A stretch of DNA of 64,000 bases from the NCBI GenBank assembly GCA_016722375.1, contig JADKJG010000002.1, forward strand, positions 186,001 to 250,000, written 5' to 3'. The notes beneath the pieces were generated by a model. The model saw only the letters and a list, made by a program, of their open reading frames with translations, was not told the origin of the DNA and ran no database searches. Every line of letters starts with the position of its first letter. The first letter of the stretch is position 1. Both the position numbers and the translations under genes were made by a program. Below are positions 17,156-27,430 of the stretch, piece by piece. This DNA comes from Bacteroidota bacterium. Lineage in GTDB: Bacteria; Bacteroidota; Bacteroidia; Chitinophagales; LD1.

Positions 17156-18840
17156 ATGAAGAAATTGATTGAATGTGTACCTAATTTCAGTGAAGGGAGA
17201 GATATGAATATCATTCATCAGATTTCAAAAGCCATTGAATCAGTTGATGGTATCCGACTATTAAATGTGGATCCGGGTAAAAGCACTAATAGGACAGTTA
17301 TAACTTTTGCAGGGGATGAAAATCAGGTAGTTGAAGCTGCATTTCAAGCTATCAGCAAAGCAGCTGAGTTGATTGACATGAGAAAGCACAGCGGCGAGCA
17401 TCCCCGATTTGGCGCTACGGATGTATGTCCATTTATTCCGATTGCAAATGCTACGATGGATGACTGTATCGCCTGTGCTCGAAAGTTAGGCGAGCGGGTC
17501 GGGAAAGAATTGCGAATCCCAGTTTATTTATACGAGTATGCAGCTAATAATCCCGTTCGCAAAAATTTGGCAAACATCAGAGCGGGCGAATATGAAGGTA
17601 TCTCTAAGAAAATAGCAGAACCTGAATGGAAGCCGGACTTTGGCCCAACCCAATGGAATGAAAAATGCGGCAATATAGCTATTGGCGCCCGTGATTTCCT
17701 AGTGGCATATAATGTTAACCTCAATACTACATCGGTTCGTCGCGCTAACTCAGTTGCTTTTGATGTACGCGAAGCGGGTAGAAAGATAAAGAATGATAAA
17801 GGAGTTGAAATAACGCAATCGGGTATTTGTAAGGCTGTTAAGGGAATAGGTTGGTATATCCCGGAGTATGGCATTTCACAAGTTTCCATGAACCTTACGA
17901 ATATCAATATTACACCTGTTCATATCGCCTTTGATGCTTGTGTGCAGAGCGCTCATAATCGAGGAATGAGAGTTACGGGTAGCGAGTTGGTTGGTCTCAT
18001 TCCTCTTCAGGCAATGTTGGATGCCGGCAAATATTTTTTGATTAAACAAAACCGTTCGGCCGGAGTCAGCGTAGAAGAATTGATTAAAATAGCAGTTAAA
18101 AGTCTGGGACTAGATGAACTAGGCCCATTTAATCCTCGAAAGAGAATTGTAGAATACCTATTGGAAGAAGAAAACCCACCCCAATTGATAAACAAAACGC
18201 TAAAGGATTTTGCGGATGAAACCGCTTCTGAATCTCCGGCGGGAGGTGGGTCGGTAGCTGCATACGTTGGAGTTTTGGGGATTTCTTTGGGAACCATGGT
18301 CGCGAATCTTTCTTCACATAAAAAGGGATGGGATGACCGATGGAAAGAGTTTTCTGATGTGGCTGAACGGGGTCAGAAAATAAAAGATCGGCTGTTGCAA
18401 TTAGTAGATGAAGACACCAGTTCATTCAATAAGATAATGGAGGCATACTGTTTGCCAAAATCTTCAGAAAAAGAGAAGGAATTAAGAAGAGAGGCTATAC
18501 AATTAGCTACCAAGACCGCCATCGAAGTGCCCTTTGAAGTAATGACACTCTGCCTTGAATCTTTTGAGATAATTAAAGCAATGGCCGAAAAAGGAAATCC
18601 AAATTCAGTTTCAGATGCAGGTGTAGGAGCTTTATGTGTCCGTGCGGCAATCTATGGAGCTTTTCTAAACATCAAAATCAATGCTTCTGGATATGAAGAC
18701 AAAGATTATGTGGCAAAAAATTAAAAGCTGGAGATATACTTATGAAAAAGGCAGTAGAATCGGAGGCTGCTATTCTGTCCACGGTGGAACAAAGATTATG
18801 CGATAGAAATATCAGTTTCTGGGAGGGCGAAAACCTCTGA
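17156..18840 (+). CDS. ftcD: Bifunctional glutamate formiminotransferase/formiminotetrahydrofolate cyclodeaminase, C-terminus frameshifted
   Basis: This enzyme of histidine breakdown transfers the formimino group from formiminoglutamate to tetrahydrofolate, then deaminates and cyclises it. Residues 1-300 are the transferase (KKLIECVPNFSEGRD, KHSGEHPRFGATDVCPF, NNPVRKNLANIR). About 335 onward is the cyclodeaminase (DETASESPAGGGSVAAYVG). The uninterrupted frame stops at 18724, after 522 residues. The A6 run at 18715-18720 is probably one A short: an added A restores KKLKAGDILMKKAVESEAA and a natural stop at 18838-18840, about 40 residues later. The 5' neighbour is a sparse 200-bp gap, and no other hut gene is in the window. 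Confidence 0.85.
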
Positions 18841-19267
18841 AAGTGAACATGGTTGGTAGCGAAGTAGAATCACCATGTATGGTGGTTACATACTTCATTT
18901 CCATAAATGTATCCTTCACGAAGCCAGTACCTTCTTTGATGTCAAGATATTTTGGAGGCCCTCCCAAGGTTTGTTCGAAAACGAAGAAGGTATATTTCCC
19001 AGTGAGAAGGCACTCTATCGTGCCTGGCATAATGGTGATAATTTTAGGATCATCATGATAGGCCCAAATGGCATATTCATCATACGGTTTTGAAAGCCCA
19101 TCGGAACGGAAGTTATAACCGCGGTAAACACCCGTAATATCATATCTTACCTCTACACATCTATCCGGATCGGCACTCGGTTGAAGTGGCCACTCGCAAA
19201 CTAATTTCTTACAGCCTGAACTGAACAGTAAAAGCACTCCTATAAAAGTGAGATAAAATAGTTTCAT
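18812..19267 (-). CDS. Hypothetical lipoprotein
   Basis: A 151-residue protein with a lipoprotein signal peptide (FIGVLLLFSSGC, lipidated Cys at about 19) followed by a mature part of about 130 residues with many beta-prone segments and several aromatic residues. I do not recognise a family. It converges on the formiminotransferase gene and overlaps its reconstructed 3' end by about 30 bp. Probably an outer-membrane or periplasmic lipoprotein. Confidence 0.6.
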   Translation of the reverse strand: MKLFYLTFIGVLLLFSSGCKKLVCEWPLQPSADPDRCVEVRYDITGVYRGYNFRSDGLSKPYDEYAIWAYHDDPKIITIMPGTIECLLTGKYTFFVFEQTLGGPPKYLDIKEGTGFVKDTFMEMKYVTTIHGDSTSLPTMFTFRGFRPPRN

Positions 19268-19539
19268 ATCTTAAACGTAGTCGTAAAAATACTGTTTTTC
19301 TTCAAATCTGATATCGAACCTTTCAAAATGGATCAATTGTGGAAAGATTACTATGGCAAGAGTTATCTAGACCAAGATTTGCGTTCAATACATTAGTTGT
19401 ATTTCTTTCATTATTGAGAGGTGAAATATAGCCGAACCCTTTTCCAAGACTGATTCAAATGCCAATAGCTTACACTATGGCGGTATCTACTCGACCTTAA
19501 AGGCATACGGAGAAATGGGGCTGTTCGGTTCTAAAAAAA

Positions 19540-20087
19540 TCATCTCCTCGGCAGCCAATTTACTTCTTTTGCACCGAGGTCTTTTGCTATTTTTCGTGAT
19601 AGGGTAAAGAGGAAATCGGAAAGGCGATTGAGGTATTTTATGATTAGCGGGTCTAAGGGGGTAACTTGATGTAGGGCTACGATTAGTCGCTCAGCACGAC
19701 GGCAAACCGTACGGCAATGTGGCAATAGGAGACATGCACATTGCCGCCGGGCAACACGAAATGCTTCAAACTCTCCAGTTGCTCATCCATTTGGTCAATA
19801 GCCTTCTCCAAAAGTTCAATATCTTCCTCGTGCAAATCAGGCTTCTTGAGCGATTGCTTATCCGGATCAGCAGCTAGGTTAGCACCTATAGTGAATAAGC
19901 GGTCCTGAATTTCTTTTAATAAATCTTTAGTCGCCTGATCGGTATGAAACGTCGCGCAACAAAACCAATCCATGGTTAAGTTCATCTACCGTGCCGTAAC
20001 TGTCAATACGCAATTCGCTTTTCAGCACCCGCTTCCTCCAAAAAGGGAAGTTTCGCCTATGTCTCCGGTTTTGGTGTAGATCTTCAT
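19540..20087 (-). CDS. Cob(I)yrinic acid a,c-diamide adenosyltransferase (PduO-type), multiply frameshifted
   Basis: This ATP:cob(I)alamin adenosyltransferase makes adenosylcobalamin. Pieces in three frames line up with the family: MKIYTKTGDIGETSLFGG from the ATG at 20087; KRVLKSELRIDSYGTVDELN; TFHTDQATKDLLKEIQDRL through VLPGGNVHVSYCHIA; then RTVCRRAERLIVALHQVTPLD to the stop at 19540. RTVCRRAER is the family's ATP/cobalamin signature. Breaks lie at about 20028 (GGAAGC, one A short), 19940-19975 (at least one indel) and about 19719 (one C short). All key motifs survive once reframed, so sequence error is as likely as a pseudogene. It lies 5 bp upstream of the stop of the ABC ATPase gene, on the same strand. 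Confidence 0.75.
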
Positions 20088-20091
20088 AATA

Positions 20092-20796
20092 CTAAACTGG
20101 ACTTAATTTAAGAGATTCATTTATCACATCCGATTCTACCAATCCATCTCTTAAACGGATGATACGACGTGCGTTCTTGGCTATATCGTCTTCGTGAGTT
20201 ACTAATATTACGGTGTTGCCTCCTTTGTTTATCGCTTCAAAAATCTCCATGATTTCGTAAGAAGTTTTGGTGTCAAGATTACCGGTTGGTTCATCAGCGA
20301 GAATAATGGATGGATTATTGACCACCGCGCGGGCAATGGCCACTCTTTGACGCTGTCCTCCTGATAGTTCATTGGGTTTATGAGTCATCCGGTCTTTTAG
20401 ACCCACCATTTCCATCACTTCTTCGGCGCGCGCGATACGTTTATTTTTGCTCATTCCGGCATAGACCAAAGGAAGGGCAACGTTTTCCAAAGACGAAAGG
20501 CGGGGGAGGAGGTTGAAAGTTTGAAATACAAAGCCGATTTCCTTATTGCGCACCCGAGCCAGTTCATCTTCACTCATTTCGGATACCTGTGTATTGTTGA
20601 GTTTGTACGAACCGGAAGTTGGAGAATCAAGACAACCTAAAATATTCATCAGGGTAGATTTGCCCGAGCCGGATGGTCCCATCAAAGCTACATATTCGTT
20701 GCGCTCAATCGAAAGCGATACATCCCGAAGAGCAGCGATTTTCTGTAATCCCATTATGTATTCCTTGCGGATGTTATGGATTTCAATGATAGGCAT
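20092..20796 (-). CDS. ABC transporter ATP-binding protein (LolD/MacB type)
   Basis: An ATPase subunit of an ABC transporter of the LolD/MacB/FtsE class, used for lipoprotein release, peptide export or mechanotransmission at the inner membrane. From the ATG at 20796 it is 234 residues: Walker [20 protein letters not shown]-loop [13 protein letters not shown], signature [14 protein letters not shown], Walker [14 protein letters not shown]-loop VTHEDD. A longer frame to 20925 adds 43 residues that overlap the reconstructed gatC, so the shorter start is preferred. No permease gene is adjacent. Confidence 0.9.
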   Translation of the reverse strand: MPIIEIHNIRKEYIMGLQKIAALRDVSLSIERNEYVALMGPSGSGKSTLMNILGCLDSPTSGSYKLNNTQVSEMSEDELARVRNKEIGFVFQTFNLLPRLSSLENVALPLVYAGMSKNKRIARAEEVMEMVGLKDRMTHKPNELSGGQRQRVAIARAVVNNPSIILADEPTGNLDTKTSYEIMEIFEAINKGGNTVILVTHEDDIAKNARRIIRLRDGLVESDVINESLKLSPV

Positions 20797-20869
20797 TTTT
20801 CTTATTGTGTTGATGTTAAGTTGGCTGTATCGTATTGCATCAGTTCTCCAACAATTCAGCGCCTTCGAA

Positions 20870-21158
20870 CTATTTTTTAATAACTTTAGGTACCTTGAAA
20901 TAATCCGAATCTCTCTGTGGGGCATTTTTCAGCGCATCTTCTTTGGAAACATTGTCCTTTACAAAATCTTTTCTAAGAACATTCTTTTCCTCGCTCATAT
21001 AAATTAGGCTCAGCACCATCCACATTTATTTCCTTCAACTTCTCCATCATGTCAAAAATCTTTTGGAGATCTTTTTTCAATACTTCCTTCTGCTGACCGT
21101 CAAATTCTAGTCGTGCTAATTCGGCAAGGCGTTCTACTGTGGCATCATCTATCGTCAT
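20870..21158 (-). CDS. gatC: Asp-tRNA(Asn)/Glu-tRNA(Gln) amidotransferase subunit C, frameshifted
   Basis: GatC is the small subunit of the GatCAB complex, which amidates misacylated tRNAs. The N-terminal frame ([19 protein letters not shown] ... NVDGAEP) stops early. One added base near 21009-21012 joins it to [19 protein letters not shown] ... [11 protein letters not shown] with a stop at 20870-20872. The joined product is about 96 residues, the usual GatC size, with the conserved VP-KVI-type C-terminus. GatC is normally essential where GatCAB is used, so a sequence error is likelier than gene loss. Confidence 0.8.
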
Positions 21159-21217
21159 CGTTGGCGGGTACTTAATTATTCTATTTTCGAGCCAAATATA
21201 ATCGAATAGAAAAGAAG

Positions 21218-22219
21218 ATGCGTAAGGAGATAACGGTTAGCGGTGTAAGACCTACCGGCAAACAACATTTGGGTAACTATTTTGGGGCTGTGGTGAATTT
21301 TGTGAAAATGCAAGAGCAGTTTGATGGCTACTTCTTTGTGGCTGATTATCATTCGCTAACTACCCATCCCAAAGCGGCAGATCTAAAAGCCAATGTAAGG
21401 CAAATTGTGGTGGAATATTTGGCTTGTGGTGTAGATCCGAATAAATGCACTTTATTTTTGCAGAGTGATGTACCGCAGATTCCAGAGTTGTATCTCATCT
21501 TTAATATGCTGGCTTATCTAGGTGAACTGGAGCGCTCGGCATCATTCAAAGATAAAGTGAGAGAGCAGCCTAATAATGTCAATGCCGGGTTGCTGACTTA
21601 TCCGGTGCTTATGGCGGTTGATATTGTTATTCATAAGGCGGACAAAGTTCCAGTGGGAAAAGATCAGCAACAACATCTGGAAATGACACGTGATTTTGTC
21701 CATCGTTTCAACCACCTATATGGGGTAGAATATTTCCCCGAGCCCAAAGCTTTCAACTTCGATGGAGCATTGGTTTCGGTGCCCAGTCTTGACGGTGAGG
21801 GAAAGATGAGTAAATCTAAAGGAGAAAACACTTGTATATATCTATCCGATGAACCGGAGGCAATTCGCAAAAAAGTAATGCGCGCAGTAACGGATACAGG
21901 ACCGACTCAGCCAAACTCCGAAAAACCAATAGCAGTAAAAAATCTGTTTGATTTGATGAAACTGGTTTCCTCTAAAGACGCAATTGTTGATTTTGAAACG
22001 AAGTATAACAACTGCACCATTCGCTATGGTGATATGAAGAAACAAGTGGCAGAGGACATGGTTCTATTCCTATCGCCTATCCGTGAGCGAATTAAAGAAT
22101 TGAGCCAAAACGAAAAGATGTTGAACGAAATAATAGGGGATGGCGGTGCTAAAGCTCGTATAAGCGCTGCAAAAACAATCGGGGAAGTGAGGGAAATAAT
22201 TGGGATAAAAAGCTTTTGA
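21218..22219 (+). CDS. trpS: Tryptophanyl-tRNA synthetase
   Basis: This class I aminoacyl-tRNA synthetase charges tRNA-Trp. The 333-residue length is standard. The HIGH-like motif is GKQHLGNYFG (about residues 15-24), MAVDIVIHKADKVPVGKDQQQHLEMTRD is the conserved core read as two blocks, and GKMSKSKG (about 194-201) is the KMSKS loop. It is transcribed divergently from gatC. No leader peptide or T-box was recognised. Confidence 0.95.
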   Translation: MRKEITVSGVRPTGKQHLGNYFGAVVNFVKMQEQFDGYFFVADYHSLTTHPKAADLKANVRQIVVEYLACGVDPNKCTLFLQSDVPQIPELYLIFNMLAYLGELERSASFKDKVREQPNNVNAGLLTYPVLMAVDIVIHKADKVPVGKDQQQHLEMTRDFVHRFNHLYGVEYFPEPKAFNFDGALVSVPSLDGEGKMSKSKGENTCIYLSDEPEAIRKKVMRAVTDTGPTQPNSEKPIAVKNLFDLMKLVSSKDAIVDFETKYNNCTIRYGDMKKQVAEDMVLFLSPIRERIKELSQNEKMLNEIIGDGGAKARISAAKTIGEVREIIGIKSF

Positions 22220-22302
22220 GACTGAAACAATTTCTATTTTCGGCACAAACATAAACTTAGTCACTAAAGAGCATTCCAAACCTGATAAACAAGCAAAAAC
22301 CT

Positions 22303-23139
22303 ATGGCGAAAAAGAAATCGGCATCTAAAGCTAAAAGTAAGCCCGTAAAAAAGACAGGGAAGAAAGTTGTGTTACCCGTAGCGAAGAAAGCCTCAAGGTC
22401 TGCTACAAAGAAGACTGTGAAGTCGGTAGCAAAGAAAGTTGCTAAACCGGCTACTAAAAAGACAGCTACTGTTAAGAGTCCTCCGGTAGTGGCAAAGAAA
22501 CTTGCAGGCTCCAAAAGGCCAATTAAACATATTGCTATTGCGGGGAATATTGGCTCCGGTAAAACTACTCTTGCTAAAATTCTTTCTAAACACTTTGCTT
22601 GGATTCCTGAGTTTGTGGATGTAGAAAGTAATCCATACCTGAATGATTTTTATGAAGATATGCCAAGGTGGTCATTCAATCTTCAGGTGCATTTTCTTAA
22701 TTCTCGTTTCAAACAACTGCTCGAAATTCAAAAGGGACATGAGACCGTTATTCAAGACAGAACTATTTATGAAGATGCCATGATATTTGCGCCCAATCTT
22801 CATTCATTGGGGCTGATGACCACTAGAGATTTTGAAAACTATTCACAACTTTTTCGCACTATTTCATCTTTGATCAAACCGCCTGATTTATTGATATATC
22901 TCCGAGCCAGCGTTCCAACTTTGGTGAATCAGATTCAGAAACGAGGCAGAGAATATGAAGACAACCTACGGTTAGATTATCTACGCAAGTTGAATGAATA
23001 TTATGAAAAGTGGATTACAAGCTACCAATCAGGCAACCTACTTATTATAGATGTGGACAAGTCCAACTTTGCCGATGAAGAAGAAGCGCAGGGGGAAGTT
23101 ATCAATAAGGTGAGCGCTGAGTTGTTCGGTTTGTTTTGA
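22303..23139 (+). CDS. Deoxynucleoside kinase with a lysine/alanine-rich N-terminal tail
   Basis: It phosphorylates deoxynucleosides (dGK/dAK/dCK family) for nucleotide salvage. The kinase domain begins at about residue 75: P-loop AIAGNIGSGKTTLAKIL, EFVDVESNPYL, QDRTIYEDAMIF (the DR(S/T) catalytic segment), LIYLRASVPTL and LID RGREYE. The first 72 residues are an unusual basic tail made of KK, AKK and SATKKT repeats, like histone H1 or bacterial Hc1-type DNA-binding tails. Family members normally lack it. The tail is in frame and starts with the only good ATG. Function of the tail unknown. Confidence 0.85.
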   Translation: MAKKKSASKAKSKPVKKTGKKVVLPVAKKASRSATKKTVKSVAKKVAKPATKKTATVKSPPVVAKKLAGSKRPIKHIAIAGNIGSGKTTLAKILSKHFAWIPEFVDVESNPYLNDFYEDMPRWSFNLQVHFLNSRFKQLLEIQKGHETVIQDRTIYEDAMIFAPNLHSLGLMTTRDFENYSQLFRTISSLIKPPDLLIYLRASVPTLVNQIQKRGREYEDNLRLDYLRKLNEYYEKWITSYQSGNLLIIDVDKSNFADEEEAQGEVINKVSAELFGLF

Positions 23140-23300
23140 TTCTGGCTTTACCCTTTTGCTTTCCGATTAACGTAGTGGGAAATGAATTCTATAGATTAGT
23201 GTTTTAATCTGGCAGGCACTATCGAGATTTTCATTGATTATTCTGAGGGACTCTTTTTGCAATCTATTAGTCTTCCTACATTCGCACGCTGTTTTAAGAA

Positions 23301-24497
23301 ATGAAGATTCTGCAAATCACCAAAAAATTTCCTCATCCGGTAAAGGACGGAGAGGTAATTGGCATCATCAACCTTACCAAAGGTTTTGCGGCACAAGGTC
23401 ACGAGGTAACCGTTCTTTCATTAAATACTAAAAAACACTATTTTCCCCCAGAAAACCTTCCGGAAGACGAGAAGAGTATAGCAAAGTTTATATCTGTGGA
23501 TATTGACACCACCCTCCATCCGCTCAAGGCTTTTCTCAACCTATTTACTTCAAAGTCCTACAATATTGAACGCTTTTATTCAACAGATTTTGAAAACAAA
23601 ATTGCCGAGGTGCTGGCAACCAATTCATTTGATTTAATTTTACTCGAAGGAATTTATTTGATGCGGTATATCGAGGTTATTAGAAAGAACACAGCCGCTA
23701 GAGTATTGCTCCGACCACAAAATGTTGAATTCATAATTTGGGAACGCCTATACCGAACCGAAAAGCATATCTTAAAACGAATGTATTTAAAAGTCCTTTC
23801 CCATAGGATGAAGCAATTTGAAATATCCAATCTCAACCTGGCTGATATCATGATACCGGTCAGTGAAAACGATATGAAGATATTTCTCGCTCACGGTTGT
23901 ACAGTGCCACATACTTCTATCCCTACCGGATACATATTTGATACGCTGCCGCTAATAAATTCGAACGAAGAAAATGTCGTGGCCTTTATCGGCGGTATGG
24001 ACTGGATGCCCAATCGGGAAGGCGTAGAGTGGTTTATCCAGAAAGTCTGGACGCAAGTGGTTGCTGAAATACCCGATGCCAAATTTTATCTAGCGGGCAG
24101 GAATTTCCCCGATGAAATCAGAAACCTGAAAGTTAAAGGCCTTATTATTGTTGGCGAAGTGAATGACGCCGTCCAATTTATTTCTTCTAAATCAATTTCC
24201 ATTGTTCCACTCTTTGCCGGAAGTGGTATGCGCGTAAAGATTATAGAAGCAATGGCTTTGGGCAGGGCAGTAATTTCTACTTCTGTTGGTGCAGAGAGTC
24301 TGGCTTTTACAGATGGCAAGGATATATTGATTGCCGACGATGCGAATACTTTTGCTCAAGCCGTGATTAAAACCCTCAGCGACCATCAACTACGAATGGA
24401 TTTAGGTGCCAATGCCCAACAACTCATTCGCAACCAATACGACAACCGGAAAATTTGCTCCGCTATTATTGATTTCTGTAAACCATATCTCAACTGA
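23301..24497 (+). CDS. Glycosyltransferase family 4
   Basis: A GT-B fold glycosyltransferase of 398 residues. The N-terminal acceptor domain opens with KILQITKKFPHPVKDGEV, and RPQNVEFIIWERL lies in the middle. The donor-binding half includes AFIGGMDWMPNREGVEWF and the GT4 signature VPLFAGSGMRVKIIEAMALGRAVISTSVGAE (read as adjoining blocks), with the Glu of IIEAMALG. It probably adds a sugar to an exopolysaccharide or glycolipid. Its stop overlaps the start of the next glycosyltransferase (TGATG-type overlap at 24495-24499), so the two are translationally coupled. Confidence 0.9.
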   Translation: MKILQITKKFPHPVKDGEVIGIINLTKGFAAQGHEVTVLSLNTKKHYFPPENLPEDEKSIAKFISVDIDTTLHPLKAFLNLFTSKSYNIERFYSTDFENKIAEVLATNSFDLILLEGIYLMRYIEVIRKNTAARVLLRPQNVEFIIWERLYRTEKHILKRMYLKVLSHRMKQFEISNLNLADIMIPVSENDMKIFLAHGCTVPHTSIPTGYIFDTLPLINSNEENVVAFIGGMDWMPNREGVEWFIQKVWTQVVAEIPDAKFYLAGRNFPDEIRNLKVKGLIIVGEVNDAVQFISSKSISIVPLFAGSGMRVKIIEAMALGRAVISTSVGAESLAFTDGKDILIADDANTFAQAVIKTLSDHQLRMDLGANAQQLIRNQYDNRKICSAIIDFCKPYLN

Positions 24498-25693
24498 TGC
24501 TTTCCTTAGCTGCAATAATTTTTTGGGCTACTGTGGGACTCATGTTTCATTCCTATATTCTATATCCACGGCTACTCAGATGGTTGGCGAATGGTAAGGT
24601 AGAAAACCAAATAATCTTTGACAGTGGTGATGAACTTTTACCCGACGTCTTTGTCATCTTTTCTGCGTTTAATGAAGAGAAAGTAATCCGGGAGAAATTG
24701 GAAAGTATTTTTCTGAGCACTTACCCATCTGAAAAACTTCACGTCTATGTCGGTTCTGATAACTCAACGGACCAAACCAATGAAATAGTTGAAGGATTTA
24801 CCCATCGTTTTTCTAACCTCACCTTTATTCCTTTCGCCGAGCGAAATGGCAAATCCAACGTCTTGAACAGTTTGGTAAAGATGGTTCAGGATAAAGGAGT
24901 AAACCCAGAAAAAGATATTTTTATACTCACCGATGCCAATGTCATCTTTGCGCCTGAAACGATCTATGAACTGTCCAAGCATTTCAAAAACAATTCAATT
25001 GCCCAGGTGGGGGCAAACATCCTCAACAAAGGAGTGATAGAAGATGGAATTTCCTTCCAAGAAAAAACCTACATCCAAAACGAAAATAACATCAAATACT
25101 ACGAAGGCTTAAACTGGGGCTGCATGATTGGCGCCTTTGGCGGCTGCTATGCTTTACGAGCTGGTTCATGGAAAAACATTCCACAAAACCAACTCATGGA
25201 AGATTTCTATCTAAGTATGAACGTTTTGCATCAGGGACAGAAAGCCATACACGAAAAGAATGCTCTTTGCTATGAAGATGTATCTAGCGAAGTGGGAGAG
25301 GAGTTCAAACGAAAAACCCGCATCCAAGCCGGTAACTTCCAAAACCTGGCTGCCTATTGGAAACTCCTCCTTCGCTTCAATCCTGTAGCCTTTTGCTTCC
25401 TCTCACACAAAGTCATCCGCTGGGTAGGCCCACTGCTCATCCTTCTGGCCTACCTTTCCAACATCTTCTTGATAAGTCAAAGCCCATTCTACCTCTTCAC
25501 CTTTATCCTGCAAAATCTCCTCCTTCAAAGTCCGCTGGTAGATTACTTACTCAAAACAATCGGTATTCATTTAATAGTTTTGCGCTTCGCTTCCTACTTC
25601 TATTTGATGAACCTTGCTTTACTGATGGGCTTCATTTTATACATGCGAGGCATCAAAACCAATAGCTGGAATCCCACCAAAAGAAATCTATAA
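24497..25693 (+). CDS. Membrane glycosyltransferase family 2
   Basis: A processive-type GT2 enzyme of 398 residues. It has an N-terminal transmembrane helix (about residues 3-22), a GT-A catalytic domain (VFVIFSAFNEEKVIREKLE, VYVGSDNSTDQTNEIV, ILTDANVIFAP with the DxN/DxD-like metal site, and LMEDFYLSMNV as the acid segment), and three or four C-terminal helices (about 300-390). RKTRIQAGNFQ is in the position of the QxxRW-like motif. It likely extends or transfers sugars at the inner membrane together with the GT4 partner encoded immediately upstream. Confidence 0.9.
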   Translation: MLSLAAIIFWATVGLMFHSYILYPRLLRWLANGKVENQIIFDSGDELLPDVFVIFSAFNEEKVIREKLESIFLSTYPSEKLHVYVGSDNSTDQTNEIVEGFTHRFSNLTFIPFAERNGKSNVLNSLVKMVQDKGVNPEKDIFILTDANVIFAPETIYELSKHFKNNSIAQVGANILNKGVIEDGISFQEKTYIQNENNIKYYEGLNWGCMIGAFGGCYALRAGSWKNIPQNQLMEDFYLSMNVLHQGQKAIHEKNALCYEDVSSEVGEEFKRKTRIQAGNFQNLAAYWKLLLRFNPVAFCFLSHKVIRWVGPLLILLAYLSNIFLISQSPFYLFTFILQNLLLQSPLVDYLLKTIGIHLIVLRFASYFYLMNLALLMGFILYMRGIKTNSWNPTKRNL

Positions 25694-25699
25694 TCTACT

Positions 25700-26940
25700 A
25701 TGAAAAACAAGACTAAAGCCAAACTAGACACCATCGCCTCCGCCATTTCGGAAATCAAAAAAGGACGACTCATCATTGTCGTGGACGACGAAGACCGCGA
25801 AAACGAAGGCGACTTTATAACCGCCGCGCGAAACGTAACGCCCCAAATCATCAACTTCATGGCCACCCACGGGCGCGGACTGATATGTATGCCCATGTCC
25901 GAAGAGTTGTGCGATCGCCTCCAACTCGAACTCATGGCCTCCAAAAACTCCTCACACCACGAAACAGCCTTTACTATCTCCGTTGACCTTGTTGGTCATG
26001 GATGCACCACCGGCATCTCAGCCCACGACCGCGCCCAAACTGTCCAACATCTCATCAACCTCGATAGTCAACCCGAAGACTTCGCTCGCCCCGGACACAT
26101 CTTCCCTCTGCAAGCAAAAAAAGGTGGCGTGCTGCGCCGTGCCGGACACACCGAAGCCACCGTTGACCTTGCTCGCCTCGCCGGTTTCGAATCCGCTGGA
26201 GTACTGGTCGAAATTATGAACGAAGACGGCTCCATGGCCCGTCTGCCCCAACTGCTCCAAATCGCCAAAAAACACCAAATCAAAATCATCTCCATCAAAG
26301 ACCTCATCGAATACCGGATGAAACATGAACGCCTTCTCAACGAGAAGTTGAAATTGCCCTCCCTTCCAAATACGGCACCTTTCGTGTTCGCGCCTACTCA
26401 GAGCCAAATACCCACGAACCCCACCTCGCCATTTTCAAAGGTACCTGGAAAAAAAACGAACCCGTCCTCGTCCGTGTCCACTCTTCCTGCCTCACTGGCG
26501 ACATCCTCGGCTCCCTCCGCTGCGACTGTGGCGACCAACTCCACGCCGCCCTCCAAATGATTGACCAAGCCGGCAAAGGTGCCGTCATATATATGCAACA
26601 AGAAGGCCGCGGCATCGGCCTACTCAACAAACTCCGCGCCTACCAACTACAAGAAAAAGGCATGGATACCTACGAAGCCAACCTCCACCTCGGTCTGCCC
26701 ATGGATGCCCGAGACTATGGCGTCGGTGCTCAAATCCTCAACGACCTTGGCATCGCCAAAATGAAACTCATGACCAACAACCCCAAAAAGCGCGTCGGCC
26801 TCATCGGCTATGGCCTCGAAATCGTAGATAACGTCCCTCTCGAAATAGCCCCCAACCCTCACAACCGCCGCTACCTCACCACCAAACGCGACAAAGCCGG
26901 CCACGACATCCTCAAAAAGAAAAGGGCAAAGAAAAAATAG
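25700..26940 (+). CDS. ribBA: Bifunctional DHBP synthase/GTP cyclohydrolase II, frameshifted
   Basis: It makes the two precursors of riboflavin: 3,4-dihydroxy-2-butanone 4-phosphate from ribulose 5-phosphate, and the first pyrimidine from GTP. The N-terminal half carries [23 protein letters not shown] and HDRAQTVQ, plus [14 protein letters not shown]. The first frame runs out of homology after ERLLN at about 26340. One added base there (AAC to AACC) yields [20 protein letters not shown] and then the cyclohydrolase: [18 protein letters not shown] with its zinc cysteines, [18 protein letters not shown] and [11 protein letters not shown]. The stop is at 26940. It starts 7 bp after the GT2 gene. 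The codon bias of this gene is strongly C-rich. Confidence 0.85.
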
Positions 26941-27430
26941 AACTAGCAACCGCTCCATTCCCTAAAAAAGATTTGGGCGTGCCACATCCAAAGAAATTCT
27001 TCGGACATGCTGAAACGCAAGGGGGCAGGCTCATATCTAGCTCATAGAAAGAAGGGAAAAGATAATTTTACTTTAGTATAGGGTAAGACGGGTAGGGGAA
27101 TCCTTTGAGCATGCCTCCAACTCCATGCTTCGTCCAACTTCTAAAATGGAAACACTCACGTAAATCCTGCTTTTGACTTTAAACCGAATTAAGCAATAGA
27201 TTATTTTTTCGTTTCAAACATTCAATAGAACTCAATACATAACTAGGCTTCAGCATATTTTGGTTCAAAGGATTCGTAATCCGGGTATAATCATCTCTTA
27301 GATAAATGCATTTAGGTCAGCAAACAGGGGTGGTCAACTCCAACCGGAAAAGGGTGGCCAAGCGCTCCAAAATCTCCAGAAGGAAAGTCGGAGGGCGCAC
27401 CCAAATATTCTTTATATTTTGAGAAAGGCC
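26941..27430. other. Gene-free spacer
   Basis: No gene supported. It contains a possible insertion-sequence end at 27325-27366 (listed separately); otherwise nothing recognised. Confidence 0.5.
27325..27366. mobile_element. Possible solo IS21-type terminal repeat remnant
   Basis: Two short imperfect direct repeats, GGGTGGTCAACTCCAACCGG and GGGTGGCCAAGCGCTCC, lie back to back. Bacteroidota IS21-family ends often carry GGTGGTCAA ... CCGG repeats (recalled, not checked). No transposase remains nearby. Confidence 0.3.
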
